Shown here: one piece after another, positions 1 through 13,128 of the stretch
Layout of the letters: the number at the start of each line of letters is the position of its first letter
How positions within the stretch are numbered: position 1 is the first letter of the stretch
Assembly: GCA_030620095.1 (NCBI GenBank)
Contig: JAUTXW010005188.1
Location: forward strand, 1,202,043-1,266,042
Length of the DNA: 64,000 nt
Direction of reading: 5' to 3'
Source of the DNA: Kuschelorhynchus macadamiae
Taxonomy: Eukaryota; Arthropoda; Insecta; Coleoptera; Curculionidae
Notes under the pieces: generated by a model
Database searches by the model: none
Told to the model about the DNA's origin: nothing
What the model saw: only the letters and a program-made list of their open reading frames with translations
Program-made: the position numbers and the translations under genes

Positions 1-200
1 AGAACGGGTTTTATGATTATTCTATACTGTATACTATATAGTACTGTCACTATTAGTTTATTATATTTTAAAAAATTTACAGAATGTTTGTTGATGATGA
101 CATGGGTATCAGGTGTATCTCGAGAGCAAAAAAAAAAGTAAATTTTAGTAGCAGAATAATTGAATACAATTTAGGGTATACATTTTTTATATTTTCGCAG
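1..200. other. Intron-like or intergenic AT-rich DNA
   Basis: No gene is recognised. The segment ends in a plausible 3' splice acceptor (pyrimidine-rich tract followed by TTTTCGCAG at 192-200). A second weak acceptor-like TTTACAG ends at 82, and a possible 30-nt microexon (83-112) follows it. Confidence 0.3.
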
Positions 201-290
201 ACGCGATGTTGTCACATTGATTTACAGATGGTTCCCAGCCGTAATGGTTTAATTTATGGAGTTGGTAGATCCGATGATCCTGTTAAATAA
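201..290 (+). CDS. Candidate terminal coding exon (30 codons to stop), identity unknown
   Basis: The segment starts directly after a good acceptor (TTTTCGCAG) and, read in phase 0, is open for 29 codons to a TAA at 288-290. The stop overlaps an AATAAA polyadenylation-type hexamer at 286-291. The peptide ends in GLIYGVGRSDDPVK and contains a CC pair near its start. It matches no family I recognise. In another phase the same DNA also reads through a stretch, so the frame is not certain. A chance acceptor plus a short open frame in AT-rich DNA is a real alternative. The support is splice signal, phase and polyA hexamer only. Confidence 0.2.
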   Translation, partial: TRCCHIDLQMVPSRNGLIYGVGRSDDPVK

Positions 291-600
291 ATTGATGCAT
301 ATTTTATATTATAATATTTAGGAAGATACCTTAAAATATTTTGAGTTTTTCTAAGTAATCTATATTTTTCTAGCATGCTGACTTAAAATTTGTAGAAATA
401 GTACTAACTACTAGCTAGCAGCTACGTCACGATTTTGTAGTATTAACAGTATAGTGAGTACGTAGTCAAAAAAGCGTCAGAGTTGAATAACATAATTATT
501 CGATATTATATGATGTGTACAAATTTGCAATCTAGAAAAATGTAAGAGATGAATAAACATTACTTAAAAGTTTGTCCGCCTATATTTAATATTGAGCTAA
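291..600. other. AT-rich stretch with nothing recognised
   Basis: No open frame, splice pair or repeat of note was seen. Confidence 0.4.
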
Positions 601-1440
601 GAGACAAATTGGAAGTATATGTACCGATTGTAACATTTTGGTAAAAATCAAATATGGCGAAACAAAATAAAGACCTAATTAAATGTTTAGAAAATCAGTA
701 CTAAAAAACTATTTATCAATTGACGTTTGTACACAAATCAAGAATGGCATGGGGCTTAAACTTTTGGTGCGAGTTCACAATGGCGGAACAAATTGGCGTA
801 AAATATCAGTATCAAAAACCTGTCTATCCAATTGATTTCAAATTTTGCACAAAAATCAAATGACATACAAGGATAAACTGGTAAAATTTTGGTGCGAATC
901 TGAGGTGGCAAAACAAAATGGCGTTGTTATAAAATGTTTAAAAAAATTCCTAGAATTCCATTTTTATTTCCCTCGTGGGCGGGAAGTATCATAATAGTAA
1001 AAAATCACTATCCGAGGTTTTTGCAGATTTTTGCGTTTTTCTACGAAAACTATGTTCTTATTTCCGTCGGTCTGTAGGTTTGCTTCTATGCGGCATAGCT
1101 CAAAAACTGCTTATCCGATTTACTCCAAATTTAGCTCAAAATACAAAATGGCGGCCATATGAAACGTTAAAAAAATCAGAATTAAAAAACTACTTACCCA
1201 ATTGAGCTCATTACACAAAAATCAAGTGTGATATAAGCATAAACTGATACATTTTGGTTTTAAGCCATGATGGCGGCATATTGAAATGTTAAAAAATCAG
1301 TGACAAAAAACTACATATCCAATTGACTTGAAATTTTGTATAGGAACCAAGTGTGACAGAGAGATAACCTGGTAAAATGTTAGTGTGAATCCTGCATGTA
1401 AAAACAAAATATCGGCCCAATAAACTCCGTAAAACAAATA
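600..1440 (+). repeat. Interspersed repeat built of ~130-140 bp monomers (family R1)
   Basis: Degenerate monomers recur with the phrases CAAAATGGCGG, ACTACTTATCCAATTGA and CAAATTTTGCACAAAAATCAA. A head segment near 968-1100 (starting ATTTCCCTCGTGGGCGGGAAG, with a GTCGGTCTGTAGGTTTGC stretch) matches the heads of the large copies at 29.2-30.4 kb. The same family occurs inverted at 24.47-25.0 kb and 33.1-35.17 kb. No coding capacity is evident. The short open frame across the head segment is a repeat artefact. Confidence 0.75.
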
Positions 1441-3421
1441 AAATTTCTTTTACGGAGGAAACTAATATACGACATACTTTTTTTTAATAGTAAAAATAAT
1501 TAAATGAAAATAATAAACTAAAAAGAGAAAAACAAATACAAACATAATAAAATGTGGAGTATTGGAATATAAGCAGTGGTTTTATTTCAGTAGGTATCGT
1601 ATGTAAATGAATGTATATGTATGTTCGATCTGGATTTAAAAATATTTACTGATAAAAGATGAGGAGATGAAAAATGTTTGTCCCAATCTAAATTAATGTT
1701 AGATATATGAATCAAATAGATCCATAAATTCTTATTTGGGCATGCGCAAGAAAACTATTTAAGGGCACGGTGAGGTTTAGACTGAAAAACAACGTAAAAA
1801 CGTAGCATATTAGGTACCTATATACATTATAACATCTTCCTCGTTTTCTAAGGAAACGATTTATTGGAATGAAAGTTCCGAGTACTTGAGTAAAACATAG
1901 ATGAAACCCTTTTAACAGAACTTTCCTCGTAATGAAAATTTCCCTGTGTCAAGCAAACTGAAAAAGGAGAATGCTACAAATATTTTAACCTGGGAAAGTA
2001 TGGATCACTTAAAGAAAAAAAATTAATAGTTATGTAATTTAATCGTGTATTTTAAGAAATATACTAGATATTTTATTTATTTTATTATTCAAAACTATTA
2101 ATTAGATCATTATTAGCTAATAATAAATAAAAATAATTAAAGTTCTCGTTTAAAATAGCCGCAACATTCAAAAAAAGTATTCACCAATTGAATAAACCTT
2201 ATTTCAAAACGTGCAATCCGGCAACAAGGAATAAATCTTACTTTGCTGCACTAATTGTTTTTGCTACTGTAAACGTACAAATACATTTCGTTGTTAAGCA
2301 AAAACAGTATTTTATTTATACCTTGTAGAATTCTGTGCCTACAGTGATATTCCTGTGTAGGTAGTTATAACAATTTATAGCGAAATATTTTTAGACAAAA
2401 GAACGGTATAATATTATTTGTACCATTTGGAAAGGCTTAAAAAAAACAAGAAACGTAATTCCATAGAACTAATTTTCTTAATTTTTTCTTTTTGCCATCA
2501 TAAAAGGCATTACTGTACCGTTTGGTTTGTAAAAAACTTGTAGTTTTCGTTAGTGCATAAGTGGTGCAACATTTAAAAATCAAGTATTTTGAATTAATTT
2601 GTAACAATTTATTTATTTAAAAGTATTAAAGTATAAAGATTAATAAAATAACTTAATCTAACTAACGTTTAAAATAAGTATTTGTGTAGCATTTAGAGAG
2701 TAAGATTGTAAGGTTGCATCTTTTCAAAAAAAATTGTATATTTTAAAATATCTATTACACTAAAGCAGCCCTCGAGTGTTGCCTTGCTGTTATATAAGAC
2801 TTTTTGCACTAAAAATTTCAATTTTTAGCTGTTAAAATAATTGTAGCCATTTTTTTCATTATGAATATTATGCCTAAAGTTATTATTAACTAGCTAGGTA
2901 TGCATACATACAAATCTGTTTGTGGAGGAATTCATTACGAGGCAAGTTCCGGGTAAAGGACAATTTACCGATTTTTTAATTTTTACTATACATAGAAGAA
3001 AACTAAGGGGTCCAGGACAAACTAGTACGAGTATTTCTTGGTATTTAACGTAGATTAGTTTAAAAAGTATATGATATTTATTATTTATTCAATATCACAT
3101 GCATTTTTCTGAAACAATAATTTTATTTTTGTTGCAATAGTTTATTGTTTTCTGCCAGAGTTGTAGATCATTGAAAAGGTAAAATTGTGTGCTTCTAAAT
3201 TGAAAATATACCGGCAATAAGAAAAACAAAATTATTCATAAAGAGTTGCTTTGAGAATGTTTTTACACAATTAAAATTAAAACATGACAGTTTGAAAAAA
3301 TATACCATTTAGATTTTATCTCGAAAACGAACCCCAATAGCTAGATACATCCCGCTAGCAGTAGTAAGTTAGTAAGAAATATGTCTAAAACTTTCCCTAA
3401 TTAACTGTTTTTCTAACAATT

Positions 3422-3423
<2 letters not shown>
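1441..3423. other. AT-rich non-coding stretch with one R1-end fragment
   Basis: No supported gene. At 2932-2975 there is CATTACGAGG followed by AAGTTCCGGGTAAAGGA, the same sequence found at 31930-31965 and partly at 46841. This is a solitary end fragment of a repeat family. Confidence 0.4.

Positions 3424-3475
<52 letters not shown>
3424..3475. repeat. (TA)n microsatellite
   Basis: Uninterrupted TA dinucleotides for about 52 bp. The poly-tyrosine/isoleucine open frame across it is an artefact. Confidence 0.97.
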
Positions 3476-3477
<2 letters not shown>

Positions 3478-4400
3478 GGCTTTTAATTTCTTACATCTTT
3501 TCAAAATTAAGTGTACTACAATACGAAATTCTCCAAGTGTTGGGAAAATAATTAAGCGAAGTCTTCCATCTGTGGGGCAAGAGTATTGTAGCACGGAAGC
3601 CGCGGAGAAGACCTTCAGGTACAAGGTTCGGTAATTTTGATAGTTTTGGAGAAGAGAGACTGGAACGTCTACCGTAAAACGTTTTTTATGTAAAGATGTA
3701 GGAGACTTGATTTTGCTTCTATTATTTTGGAACAAGTTCTATAACAAGTTTTAAAGAAGAGTTCCTTAATAAAGTTTTAAAAAAGTGAATAAAAAGTAAC
3801 TGAAGAAAATTATTGCGTAGGCACCCTTGTTATCCACTAGGTACGTATTGAGTAAAAAGAGGGCGAAGGACACAGCAAACCTGGAAGACGTGATCCGGCT
3901 TTCCGACGTCGGGCACTCTCGAAGATAGCAAGTTAGGGGACTCAAATTATAGACAGAAGGAACTGATATACCCGGAGCGGAGCCCACGGGAGTCATCCTA
4001 AAAATCAAAAATGGTTCCGACTGAGAATTCTCAACTGGCACCCATAGATCTTAAAACAAGACAAGATCAAAGAGAAAAAGAAAAATAATACCAAAGACAG
4101 GATCCTGAGCCATCCTAAGGGTTTGAGATGGGGACGATCTCCCTTGGCGGTCAGGCGGAGGCCAGGAGGGCGTTGCCTTCCCTGTTCCATTTAGACGTCC
4201 AGAGAACACTAAAACATGATTCACAGAAGCCAGCCGGTGTGACGTATGCCCTAGAGAGGCCCCTAGGTGCGAGACACGAAGGAAGAGGAGGAAATCTTTA
4301 TAAAACTGGATGAACGTCTATCGCGAACAAAAACAATCTTCTGTGAATCGCTACGAAAGTTTTATTAAGAATAACTTGTGTGTTGAGACAAATCTGGGTT
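3476..4400. other. GC-richer island, possible decayed LTR or leader
   Basis: Base composition is clearly less AT-rich than the flanks, especially 3840-4300. A TATA-like CTTTATAAAACT lies near 4297-4308, and a splice-donor-like context follows. No coding frame matches a known protein. It could be a solo LTR or 5' leader of a retroelement, or an old promoter. I see no terminal repeats or target duplication that would settle it. Confidence 0.25.
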
Positions 4401-5869
4401 TTGCTTTAGTTCATTATTGGTCTCAAGATCTTCAAGAAAATTAAGACTCAAAATTTTTTAAATGAAAATTAATTAAGAGATTAGACTTATCAGGATCAAA
4501 TATATGTTGATTAGACTGAATGTGACTACCTAATAGTGATTTATTACGGTTATTTACGTCTTCAGTAATTGACAAATATCTATAGGTTTTTCTATGTAAG
4601 TAACGCCACAATCAGAGCAGTTATGCTTTTACAACCCACTTTTGTTGAGTTTATTTCTTTTGTCTTTGTTGATATTTAAAGTTTTTCCAAATATTTTTGA
4701 TAATATTTCCAAATAAAAATTTTTAAAATTTGTTAATTTATTGCTCTTTCAAATTGGAATTGAGGCAAACTTACTAACCTTAGGTCGCTAGCACTTCCAG
4801 TTAAAGTCTTAATGTGGTGTTAGTTGATTAGAGAATGCTTAACGTCCACATATTTAATTTTTCAAGGTACTTTTTATAAACAAAGCCCAGGCCCATCTTC
4901 GGAACCTGTGAATTTTCTTTCTTTAACATCCCTGGTAGGATAGGAATGTCGTTTTAATTTCCCGAAAATTCTACCATAATGTTTTACTTGCTACTACGTA
5001 TTTTACTTCAACGTAAATTTACATGATTTGTATTACCTACAAATGGAATTTAAGCAGTTCCGAAAGCTAAAATTAAGTAAAGGCTGTGATTGTATTTATC
5101 AGCTTCATTAGGCAAGTTAATTTCAATTCACAATTGAGTTCATCGTTTTTATATGAGTCACACAATAAAATTGGCTTTTCATTTTGTCTTTAGATTTCCT
5201 TTATTAGGTTATGTTCCATGAAGTCTGTAAAAATCAGGTTTTGCGGCAAAAGAGGGAACTACTCGTGTTAGTATATTTTGAATATGAAAGTTTAGAAAGT
5301 TAAAAAATGGTTCCGTTTTTACGTAATGCATATATGGTGTTTCACAATGAATGGTCTGTCAGAAAATTTCAGATATTAAGTAAGGAACAAACATTGTCTC
5401 GCATCTCTTGTTATTTTGAATTTTAATTGGGGAAATAATATACAGGATTTTTTCGTTTTATCTTGTGATTTGCGTATATTTTTTAATAGATCATTTAGTA
5501 TTTACTCTGTATAACATGTGTTAAAAGCAAAACTATTATTTATTACACTTATTGATTAGTACACTTATAACATTCATTAATTTACTTATTTATTGATATT
5601 TTGTTGCTATACAAAGTACAGATATAAAAATAACTTACAAAATATTGTCTGTCTTTGTTCAAGCAGTGGTCGATTTATCTACTAAGAGAGTAGAGAGCTA
5701 GATGCTAGACAAACCCTCTAATCAGCATCTTTGCTACACGTTTCTTAAAACTGCTTACTTGCAATCTCAGCACTAACAATGTTATAAATATAAGTGCAAA
5801 TAGATTTTGTTGCAGTTTTGTCTTCTTTCTATTAATGACGAAATAGTTTTTTAAAAGTATTTCAACCGA
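4401..5869. other. Non-coding AT-rich stretch
   Basis: No gene, tRNA or clear repeat was recognised. Confidence 0.4.
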
Positions 5870-6445
5870 TCTGGGATCAAAACTGATGCAGTTGGTAGGG
5901 TTTTCGTGATTCTTCGTGGATCGTGCAAAAGGTCAGTATTGTTTTAAAGAGTTCGAACATTTCGATGAAAAATAGCGCTTTTGGGCGCGTTGTCCAGCCC
6001 AAAGAAAGAAACAATAATCGTCCAGTCCTAGTACGAGCGAGGGAACAATCATTGTTCTAGTTTCGTAGTGTTAACAATTCAGTGAGGAGACAAGCATCAC
6101 CTTGGCTATTGGGCCTACTTGTTAAGGAATGAAAATTGGAGGAGTCGTTGTAAGCGAATTTTCCATTTTTCCGTTCATTTTTATAAAATATTGCGTATAT
6201 TCTCTGTTATATCTGCCATAAAGTTTAGTTCAATTTGTCCTTATTTTATATTAATTAATATGTTTATGTATTAGTGATAATTTTAGTAATTGTAAAGATG
6301 CTAATGCACCAACAAATATCTGTTTGATATTATCCTAAATGAACTGGTTGGTCTCAGCAGATATTGAAGCTAGAAATTATTTAACTAGATGGGATCTAGT
6401 AAAACAAGCAATAATTACGACATTCATCGATTAAAGATCACTTGA
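5870..6445 (+). other. Leader region of the Ty3/gypsy relic (inferred)
   Basis: A moderately GC-rich block (5880-6120) precedes the gag-like frames. By position it would be LTR plus untranslated leader. No matching 3' LTR was found and no primer-binding site was recognised, so this is inference from position only. Confidence 0.25.
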
Positions 6446-9165
6446 TTGTGTAGTAAAAGACGTTACAACCTTAAAGCCAGAAAAAAAAAATTAAAGTGCA
6501 GAACACTGGGCTTAGATTACAAAATATTCGCAAAAATTAATATGTCTGATGATAAGCTAAAATTACTTAGGATTAAAGATCATGATAATTTAGTTTTAGA
6601 AACCATTATTAAAGGTTTAAGTTATTACATGCAGTTAGTTCGTTTGGAAAATCCTTTCTCTCGAAGAAACAACGAGCTTCGCTTAAGAAGAAGAAAATGT
6701 CATCCATTTTAAAAATCGTCCTAATTTTAACAGAAAAACTACTATTAGTACACTACACAATGCATTTCAAATGTAAAAAAATAAATAAATCAAACATCTG
6801 CACATTATCTGTTAATGTGCGAAGAGCATTTTATGTACCAAATTTCCCTAATGAAAATAATTTTGCGTATCGACCTAATGCAGTTAAATAAAATTTCTTA
6901 GGTTTCCGACAATTCAGACCAATTGCTGCATATCTTGCCTAACCTAGACTTAATTTTATGAATAACACGCATCAACAATTTAGACCTAATCTAAATAATC
7001 TTCGACCTACTTTTAATAACTATAATATCAAATGTCCTCATCCTTCAGCTTCAGCAATGTCCCGATTACAAAAACGTGAGCCTATGGCTGTTTCTTTGGG
7101 AAACAATGAATTAAAAAATCAGACGGTCGAGCCAGCAAACATAAACAATGATAATAATTATGCCTCATATAATGATACTGCTCACCGTAATGATAATAAT
7201 TTGGCAAGTTCGATTGATTATCCTGTTAATCAGTTTGAAGATTACCCATATTATTGTACAGATAATGAACAAACTTATCATAATAATAACTTATAACCAA
7301 AATCTGTCATATGATTCTGAAAATATAAAAGAAACGCATTTTTCTGAACATATGTCAAATAACGCAGTAAAATCTCATGATCCTTTCAATACAAGCCAAA
7401 TAACGTAATACATTTAAATAATTACGCTAGCACTGAATTACTGAAATGTTACTTTTCTCTATAAATAAACGTTTTTAACAGACAATGGTAGTGGTCTCCA
7501 AATTTTATTATCACAGAAATTTTTTTGTAAAAAATGCTCATCTACTCATGATAAAACAATTATTATTCCGATTTTCTAGTCGTTTAATTGTCTTGATTGG
7601 TTAAAATCATAAATTTTATCTTTTTGATTTTTCCCCGAAATTTGGTGGATTCTTGGTTATTGATTTTAGCGCACATCGCACAAAAATGTGTTTAGAATTA
7701 AGCAATGCTCTTTTGTTCTTGCGTTGTTATCAAGGCAATATAGGACCGAGTAAAAATTTCGAATCTTATGAAATAACTATAACCTATGGTACTTCACAAA
7801 AAGTAAAATTACCCGTTAACTATGAAGTTGGTACTGGCATTTTAAAATATATGAATTTTGGTCAAGCCCAAATGCCAAAAACCTAATTTACAACTATAGA
7901 CTTAAATATTTCTATGTTTATAAAAAATACGAGCTAGAATCCTGCAGAAATAAATATTTTTAAACCTTTCAGATTAGAAATTTTGCAAGAAACTAAAAAT
8001 AATTGTATATAGACAGCGAAATAAACTCCGAACTTAACGATTGCCGAAATAAAATGCAAAAACAATTAATTAACAATATTAAGCTATTGGAAATTTATGT
8101 TTTGGCTATAGAGATATATTCTACTGTGAAAATGTGCCCTTAACTTTTACAAATCAAATAAAACGTAGGACAAATATATCGGACGCAAATCCTTTGTTTA
8201 TTAAAACATACCGTTATTCACATATTCATTAAGATGTATTAAATAAATTTCAAAAATGTTTAAAAAAGATATACAAGAATCAACCTTTTCGTAGAGTAGC
8301 CCCATCTGGGTAGGTAACCCTTAAAACCTTGATACGTAAGGACAACGCAAGTATCGTATCGTTATCAATTATAGAAAGCTTAATAACAAGACTTTTGACA
8401 ATAAATTCCTGCTTCCTAATATTTTCGATATTCTGAACAAATTAGGAAAAGCACAGTATTTTGTGATCCCTGATTAAGCCAATAGTTTCCACCAAATCGA
8501 AATAGAACCTAATGCGAAACAAAAATCCAGTTCGCAGCTGGCATCGGATATTGTGAATTGAAATGTATGCCCTTTGATCCCAAAAATGCTACATCTGCTC
8601 TTTAAAGAATGAGTATTATAATAAGAGGTTTTCACATTATAAATTTGTCTAGTTTACCTAGTTGATATAATTATTTTTTCAACATCACTACAAGAGTATA
8701 TTTAACAACTAAAAGCAGTATTTTATCGAATAAGATAATTAAACCTCAAAAGGGGATTTTTACATAGAGAATTTGCCTACTTAGGACTCAAAATAACTAA
8801 TGAAGGATTGAAATCAAACCTTGATAAAGTCGACTCTGGTAAGGACTTCTCTACTTCAAATACCCAAAAAGAAATAAAATCTTTTTTAGGATTACTTGAA
8901 CATTGCCGTCGCTTCATTAAAGATTTCGCTAAAATTACAAACCGTCCCATCGTTCATAGATTCTCATAATCACCTGAAAAATCTTATTAATGTCCCTATT
9001 CTTAAATATCCAGATTTAAATAACAAAAATTTAGTAAACCATTTGTTCTTACTTTCTAATATATATCCACGTGCAGTCATATCTCAGGATAATCCTTCAA
9101 ATGCCTATGCATTGCGCACTCGTGATGAAACTGAACAAAGATAATAGACAGTCGAAAATCTCGTG
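6446..9165 (+). pseudogene. Ty3/gypsy-type retrotransposon gag-pol relic
   Basis: This is a heavily broken gag-pol of an LTR retrotransposon. A basic gag-like segment (6446-6712) is followed by an Asn-rich gag stretch with FRPN repeats (6958-7296). Reverse transcriptase starts near 8120 and is clear at 8275-8600, with GKAQYF, FHQIEIEP and MPFDPKNA in successive frames. The catalytic-loop region survives as CLVYLVDIIIFS (8640-8700); the usual YxDD core has lost an aspartate. The RT connection and early RNase H follow: EIKSFLGLL and FIKDFAKIT near 8870-8940, then an ILKYPDLN motif at 8999. Many stops and frameshifts separate these pieces, the middle of the RT is partly deleted, and no integrase or LTR pair is visible. 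The family assignment rests on motif order; the subfamily is unknown. Confidence 0.8.
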
Positions 9166-9586
9166 TACAACTGCTATCGAAAACGATTCCGTGTTCAATT
9201 GTCATGGCGATATAGACCAAGATTTTTCTCAATTTATGCCTTACCCACAAGTATGGACAGCATTGTTATAAAGTCTTGACCCGACGAGAGTTTATTATGT
9301 CCTTGCCAGTATCCAAAAAGTCTGTTCGTCGGCGGCGTGTCAGAATGTACTTTTGATACATTTTTACCTTTCGGTCGCTATATCTTGGAAACGCTCTAAG
9401 ATACACTTTTGAAATTTGGTAAGTTTTTAGAACTCACCTGGGGCTCTCGAAGGGTATGAAACGAATCTTCATAGCTTTTCCGTTTTTTAATAAAAAAAAA
9501 CATTTTTTTTCGAGTTTTATTACAATTTCGCATGATACACGAGAACTGTCAAAAAAATTGAAACATCGATTTGAAACTTAGGTCTC

Positions 9587-9697
9587 ATGAAGCCTACTGA
9601 CAATTCTGTAGTTGATCCTAACGAGCTCTTAAAAGAAATTACGAGTTTAAGTAAAGAATTGCATAACAACCAATTATCTATACATGGTGGCTCGTAA
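9587..9697 (+). CDS. Short open frame, 36 codons, unrecognised
   Basis: An ATG opens a 36-residue acidic, helix-prone peptide (ELLKEITSLSKELHNNQ) ending in TAA. An acceptor-like AACTTAG sits a few bases upstream. It lies 420 bp past the Ty3 relic and could be a retroelement or host exon remnant, or chance. No family is recognised. Confidence 0.15.
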   Translation: MKPTDNSVVDPNELLKEITSLSKELHNNQLSIHGGS

Positions 9698-11855
9698 AAT
9701 GTATTAATTATTGAAACATTAATAGAGATTAAGAGTTTTATGAGAAATTTTCAAATAATTTTTGTATTAGGACTTCCATTAGTTGAGGCAGACATGTATC
9801 AATAATTTCTTTTTCTTACCTAACCAATAATAATTCATTAATTACTATTTTTAAGATTTTAAGATCAAGTTGCACAGGATTTAAATTACCAACATTACTA
9901 ATGCTATTTGGCGTATTACCCCACCGAGCCGTATAATAAATAAAGCTTATGCAAGTATTCCGAAGATAACTTTTCACTTTTTGGCTCCTAACTGGTAGGA
10001 GTTTCACCTGAGTACAAAGCCTAAATACCTTAGATTAAATACACAGAAAGATACATAACCCCTATACCAAATACATTGAGTGTTGTTACTCAAGGATAAC
10101 CTAGAAAATGCGGTAGGGGAGGGTAGGGGAGTATAACGTATTTATTTGCAAATTGCTATTTATAAACTTGAACCATAGGCAGAGTGAAATTATGATAGTT
10201 TGAATGGATAAAAATATTTAAATATCTGCAGTGAGAGATTTTTTCACTGGGTTTTTCTATGTGATTATAGGAAAACAGTACAATTATATCGTTTAAACAT
10301 ATAAGGTGCTTATTTGAAAACTTCAATATATCGGAATCCATTTGGGGGGCATGTTTTAAAGAAGACCTAGATACACTCCTTTACATTTTAAAATGACTTT
10401 AGATTTTATATATTTTCATGGCAAAATGTAAGGGTCAATACTTAAACTCAAGATAAAATACGTACTCTACATAATTTTATTGGCACATTTTGGAAGTTTA
10501 TAATGTACTTTCTTTTTTTTAACATTACAATGTACCGATTTAAATAGAAAGGTTTTATATACAAATGTGATCTACACTCTTTTAGAGTGTTCTCTCTTAA
10601 ATTTTTAAAACAAGAACTAAAAGCGAGACAGTTTACTTTTTTTTTTAAATTGCCCTTACAAGCAAAGTGTTTTAGCCAAAGTTTCCTTTTAATAAATAAA
10701 GAAACATACATTTAATTTATTGGTATTTACTATTTAAAAAGTCTATAAAACTAATGCAACTTTTAGAAACCTTACGTTTGATACAGAGATACAAGAATAA
10801 GTAATAAATATAGACTTCAGAATATTTGTACATTATTTTTAATTAATTTAGGCACGAGAAAATTGGTAGGTAGAAAGTGCTGTCTTTTCTTGCAAAAAAG
10901 TAATGGGTTTTTGAAAACTACAATTGAATTCATAAATGGTAGAGAAAAAAGGTAATAAATAACACACACTTTTTTGTAATTTGATAGAGGTTCCTTTTAT
11001 TAAAAAATATTAAGTCGAAATTATCTGTTTAATTGTATGAACAGACCAAAATGTATTTATGAATAGTTTATCCCACTTTCACAGCCAAGTTACCTCTAAT
11101 ACTACATCTACTAAAAGAATAACAAGTCTATAAGTTTTAAAGCATAAAGTAAACCAGATAATGCCTTTTTAGACAGTATATCAGACAGAAAAACGCGGGA
11201 CTACAAGATCAGACTAGGTAAAACGTAAAAAAAACGTTTTCTTAAATAAAAACAGGAACTAAGTTGTATGTTTGTCTTAAGAGTAGTGTTTTTTTTCAGT
11301 TTCCATATAAGATAAAAGTTTTCCTGCATAACAAGAATGACACAGTTTTTGCTTCAAAGAAAGTGTGTCTTTCTTTTAGAATATATCCTTTCTATAAGAA
11401 TATATTTTAAGAATATTCTTTTCCAAGAATAAGACAATATAATGTCTTTAAGAAAGAATATTGTTTTCCCTCAAAATAAGTTGTTTTGAATAAAAACTAT
11501 ATTTTGAAGAAAAATCCTTTTCTTCCTAGAAGAATTTTTTTTTCTGTGTGTACATAAACACCAGAGAATCTTATATACTTTATAGATAAAATCAGGGAAT
11601 AGCTAATAATACAATAGTATATATCCTACATAACTATTTTAGTACATAAAAGATAACATTATCGTATTTCTACATATAAGCCTGTTTTTAAAATTTTTCG
11701 ATTTTACATTAATAACGTTCTATGTTCGATCTTATTGTAATTGTTATATAAATTCCATATGTTATCTATTTTATTTTTAGGCATAAAGAAATATTTTATC
11801 TTCAATGCCCTGTCTGTCATTAATTAGTAACATGGCTATTACGTTATTGAAAAAG

Positions 11856-11896
11856 TATAAATAAAGGTACGAACCGTCGCACAGAAATTAATCAGT
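11856..11896 (+). promoter_or_regulatory. Candidate core promoter: TATA box and TCAGT initiator
   Basis: TATAAATA at 11856-11863 is followed by an arthropod-like initiator (ATCAGTGT) with its A at 11894, about 38 nt downstream. That spacing is slightly longer than typical. The first ATG downstream in a fair context is at 11995, but its frame closes after about 20 codons. This may be a transposon promoter whose coding part is lost. Confidence 0.3.
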
Positions 11897-12438
11897 GTAT
11901 TTTGTGTACCTTCCCCTAACCAACGAGTTTAAAATTGTGTATTTGAAGTGTTATTTTAAAAATCAGACTCAAAGTTTTCAAAATCTAGGTTAAAATGTCG
12001 AACGTCCCTAATAAACGAAACAAGTACCGAATACTATTACAATTAAAATTTTACTAAAATCATGGTTACTATACAAATCTATATCATATTTATGAAAATC
12101 ATTATTACAAATGATCAAAAATGAAAATAACTAGTAGAACTGAAATTTGTTTCTAGAATAAAGTTATTAATATTATTAACATTCATTAAAATTAAAAATT
12201 TCGTATCGAAATAGCCTGACGAGAAAAAAATGCTTCATTAAGACGGGACTGCTTCTCCAGGTAGACCCAAATTACTTTTTTTGGTTATTATGATTCAACA
12301 GTTCTATAAGAAAAAGATTTAAAATGACACCATCATGCCATTCCATATTTATTTAATATGCTGGCTATGGGATGACCATGGCAATGCTCTAAATACTTCT
12401 TAAAAAATCATCTTGATAAAATCATTCGGGAGTAATCG

Positions 12439-12581
<143 letters not shown>

Positions 12582-12762
12582 AGAATATTTCTGTAATTGT
12601 GGTAATTAAACTATCTTTGGATCTAAAAAAAATGAAATATGAGTACAAACTGACTCCCTATAAATTAGTGAATGAGATGAGAGCATATAGTTGAAAGCAT
12701 CTTCGATGTAATACCTGCTGACCTAAGAAGGTATAAAATTTAAGTACTTTAAACTATAGGCT

Positions 12763-13128
12763 CTCATAGAACCATTTTAATAATTTATTATCTTTGTTAT
12801 GCTGGGTAGTTAATCACTGTTGGAACGTAAATTTTAAACTACCTAAAATTTGTTTTCGTATGATGTTTATTACAAAGTTGACATTGGTCTGTTTAAAGCT
12901 CCCTGAATGATAAATAGAACGTATTACTTATAAATGTTTAAAAAAGAAATGTATATCTATGATCTCATAGAACCATTTTAATGTTTTTTATAACTTTATG
13001 CTGAATAGCTTATCACTGTTGGAAACATAGGAAATAACATGTAAATTTTAAACTTCTTAAAAATTTGTTTTCCTATTATGTTTATTACAAAGTTGTCATC
13101 GTACTGCTTAAAGCTCTTTGAATGATAA
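12763..13128 (+). repeat. Diverged direct tandem duplication (~200 bp period)
   Basis: Both copies open with CTCATAGAACCATTTTAAT (12763 and 12963) and share ATCACTGTTGGAA, TTTATTACAAAGTTG and GAATGATAAAT in the same order. The second copy carries small insertions. Non-coding. Confidence 0.8.

Noticed and set aside
3766..4313. Three open frames in the GC-richer island
   Set aside because: No domain, signal peptide or splice context was found. Longer frames are expected by chance in less AT-rich DNA.
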